This document shows positions 4,743 through 6,366 of a stretch of 6,366 nucleotides of DNA, in pieces. The position numbers and the translations under genes are program-made. Numbering within the stretch: the first letter of the stretch is position 1; each line of letters starts with the position of its first letter. This stretch comes from Desulfobacterales bacterium. Its GTDB lineage: Bacteria; Desulfobacterota; Desulfobacteria; Desulfobacterales; C00003060. The DNA lies in contig JAUWMM010000114.1 of NCBI GenBank assembly GCA_030613145.1, positions 1 through 6,366 on the forward strand, in the 5' to 3' direction. The notes beneath the pieces were generated by a model. It searched no databases, had not been told where the DNA came from, and was given only the letters and a program-made list of their open reading frames with translations.

Positions 4743-6206
4743 AAATATTTTTCATCTCTGCTTTCCACAGTGTGGCTGGCGGTACTATTATCCTGCCCGC
4801 CGGTGTTTGCGGAAGGGCTTTCGGATCCTCTACCCCTTGACGCCCATTTTTCTGATCAATATACGGATGATCTGAGCGGCCTCCTAAAAAGACGATATAT
4901 CAGGGTACTCATGACCATGAATAAGACGAACTTCTTTCTCTCGGGTGGAAAGCCTCACGGTTTTGAATATGCTCTCTTGAAAGAATATGAAAAAGAACTG
5001 AATAGAAAGATCAAAAAGAAAGAGCTCAGAGTGGTTCTCGAGTTTATTCCTGTATCTCGTGACGGTCTGATCCCTGCGTTGCTCAAGGGCCATGGCGACA
5101 TTGCTGCCGCTGGTCTAACAATCACACCTGAACGGACGGCAAAGATTGCCTTCACGGATCCATATTTGACTGAAATCGATGAAATTGTTGTTACACACAA
5201 GCATTCCTTCAGCCCAAAGTCGCTCTCAAACTTGTCTGGGAGGCATCTTTTCGTTAGGAAGAGCAGCAGCTATTACACAAGCCTTCTTTCTTTCAACAAA
5301 AAGCTTTTGAAGTCCGATAATGCGCCCATTGAGATAGTCAAAGCTGATGAAGAATTGGAGACTGAAGACATCCTGGAGCTGGTCAATTCGGGTGCCATCG
5401 AAATGACTGTTTGCGACAGCCACATCGCCAAGCTCTGGTCCGGGATCTTCAAAGATATGGTCATTCATGACCACTTGAAAGTCCGCACCGGAGCCAAGAT
5501 CGCTTGGATGGTCAGGAAGAAGAATCCCGAATTGAGGCAGAGTTTGAATCATTTCATCAAGGGGCACCGTAAAGGCACACTTCTTGGGAATATCTATTTC
5601 AAGCGATATTACAGGAAAAACCCTTGGATCAAAAACCCACTGTCAAAAAACGAGCAAAGAAAACTGGAAAAATACAAAAAGCTCTTTCAAAAATACGCGG
5701 CAATGTATGACTTGGACTGGCTCCTCGTCATGGCCATGGCCTATCAGGAATCAGGTCTTAATCATAAGAAAAAGAATCCCTCAGGCGCTGTTGGCATCAT
5801 GCAGGTGTTACCGAGTACGGGGAAAGACAAACACGTCAATATTGAAGATGTGTATTCACTGGAGAATAATATCCACGCGGGAGTAAAATATCTGGCCTTC
5901 CTTAGAGATCGATACTTTAGGGATGAAAGGATTCGCCCCAGAGACCAGGTTCGATTTGCCCTTGCTTCTTACAACGCAGGGCCTGCGAAAATCAGGCGAG
6001 CCAGGTCTTTGGCAAAAAAAATGGGTTTCGATCCAAACCGGTGGTTTCGGAATGTAGAGCTTGCAGCCCTGAAACTTATCGGGCAGGAAACGGCTCAGTA
6101 TGTCAGCAATATCAACAAATACTACGTGATATACCGCCTTGCTCTAGAGAATGTAGAAATCAGACAAAAAGAAAAGAAAGAAATGCTGAAGAAAGGGAGC
6201 AGCTAG
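4740..6206 (+). CDS. mltF: MltF-type lytic murein transglycosylase with solute-binding domain
   Basis: The 488-residue product (TTG start) cleaves the MurNAc-GlcNAc bond of peptidoglycan, forming 1,6-anhydro ends, in the periplasm. It begins with a signal peptide (1-24, MKYFSSLLSTVWLAVLLSCP then PVFA, cleavage likely after VFA; the Cys at residue 19 in LLSC might instead act as a weak lipobox). A family-3 solute-binding domain follows (about 50-262: IRVLM...GFEYALL...PVSRDGLIPALLKGHGDIAAAG...FTDPYL), then a basic linker (about 278-315) and an SLT domain (about 316-470). The SLT motifs are intact: QESGL with catalytic Glu337, SGAVGIMQVLP (348-358), ASYNAGP (409-415) and YVSNINKYY (454-462). 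This two-domain order is that of MltF, in which the N-terminal domain modulates the enzyme. The C terminus is lysine-rich (EKKEMLKKGSS). It stands alone, divergent from dsbD across a 1-kb gap. Confidence 0.92.
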   Translation: MKYFSSLLSTVWLAVLLSCPPVFAEGLSDPLPLDAHFSDQYTDDLSGLLKRRYIRVLMTMNKTNFFLSGGKPHGFEYALLKEYEKELNRKIKKKELRVVLEFIPVSRDGLIPALLKGHGDIAAAGLTITPERTAKIAFTDPYLTEIDEIVVTHKHSFSPKSLSNLSGRHLFVRKSSSYYTSLLSFNKKLLKSDNAPIEIVKADEELETEDILELVNSGAIEMTVCDSHIAKLWSGIFKDMVIHDHLKVRTGAKIAWMVRKKNPELRQSLNHFIKGHRKGTLLGNIYFKRYYRKNPWIKNPLSKNEQRKLEKYKKLFQKYAAMYDLDWLLVMAMAYQESGLNHKKKNPSGAVGIMQVLPSTGKDKHVNIEDVYSLENNIHAGVKYLAFLRDRYFRDERIRPRDQVRFALASYNAGPAKIRRARSLAKKMGFDPNRWFRNVELAALKLIGQETAQYVSNINKYYVIYRLALENVEIRQKEKKEMLKKGSS

Positions 6207-6363
6207 GCAGCTATATAACGTTGTTGACGATGTTGAAAAAAAGCCTTTTCTGTTATATCTTGCACTTGAAATGTTAGACAAGACTGTTTTGCCAGAAGAT
6301 ATAGATACTCACGAATTACCATTTCTTGAGGTGAGCGGTTGTATCTTGCACAATCCAGAATAA
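6190..6363 (+). other. Protein-like open frame without a clear start after mltF
   Basis: In the +1 frame relative to mltF, codons run open from 6190 to a TAA at 6361-6363. The stretch from 6220 reads VVDDVEKKPFLLYLALEMLD (to 6279) and continues KTVLPEDIDTHELPFLEVSGCILHNPE. The composition (amphipathic, acidic, few rare residues) looks like real protein, and GGGAG (6195-6199) inside the mltF end could serve as a ribosome site. There is, however, no ATG, GTG or TTG until the ATG at 6268, which lacks a ribosome site and would give only 31 residues. It may be the degraded or frameshifted end of a gene, or chance. I do not recognise it. Confidence 0.3.
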
Positions 6364-6366
6364 GGG

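Overview
The window looks like chromosomal DNA of a Gram-negative bacterium. I infer a deltaproteobacterial (Desulfobacterota-type) source from a PilZ protein with an N-terminal zinc ribbon, an envelope DsbD and a periplasmic MltF-type transglycosylase, with moderate base composition and frequent TTG/GTG starts. No taxonomic marker is present, so this is a weak assignment.

Layout. Positions 1-130 (minus) hold the start of a HIT-family (HINT-like) hydrolase that runs off the left edge. Positions 131-332 are a non-coding gap with three small inverted repeats and a promoter-like sequence. Positions 333-3687 are a compact minus-strand cluster transcribed dsbD -> thiL -> pilZ-type gene, with gaps of 22 and 45 bases: a transmembrane thiol:disulfide reductant exporter, thiamine-monophosphate kinase, and a predicted cyclic-di-GMP-binding protein carrying a CxxC...CxC zinc ribbon. 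The genes do not form one known pathway; spacing and direction are what suggest an operon.

Positions 3688-4739 are an unusual accessory stretch of about 1 kb. It begins with four stem-loops laid almost end to end (3691-3839). Two are direct repeats with an 8-bp stem, a GNRA tetraloop (read on the minus strand) and one compensatory base-pair change, and the one nearest dsbD buries that gene's Shine-Dalgarno sequence. Next is a 63-codon minus-strand frame encoding only the hinge and Ala-Gly self-cleavage segment of a LexA/S24 repressor, with no DNA-binding domain and no Ser/Lys catalytic dyad. Three GAACATATGTTC-like palindromes resembling Gram-positive-type SOS boxes lie at and upstream of its start. 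Then comes a 345-bp element (4127-4471) bounded by 22-base terminal inverted repeats (20/22 identical) and lacking a transposase, i.e. a MITE or decayed insertion sequence. A 9-bp inverted repeat lies before the next gene.

Positions 4740-6206 (plus) encode a secreted MltF-type protein: signal peptide, family-3 solute-binding domain and C-terminal SLT lytic transglycosylase domain. The last 160 bases contain a protein-like open frame without a convincing start. The most interesting parts are the structured leader of dsbD, the LexA relic with its operator-like sites, and the MITE.
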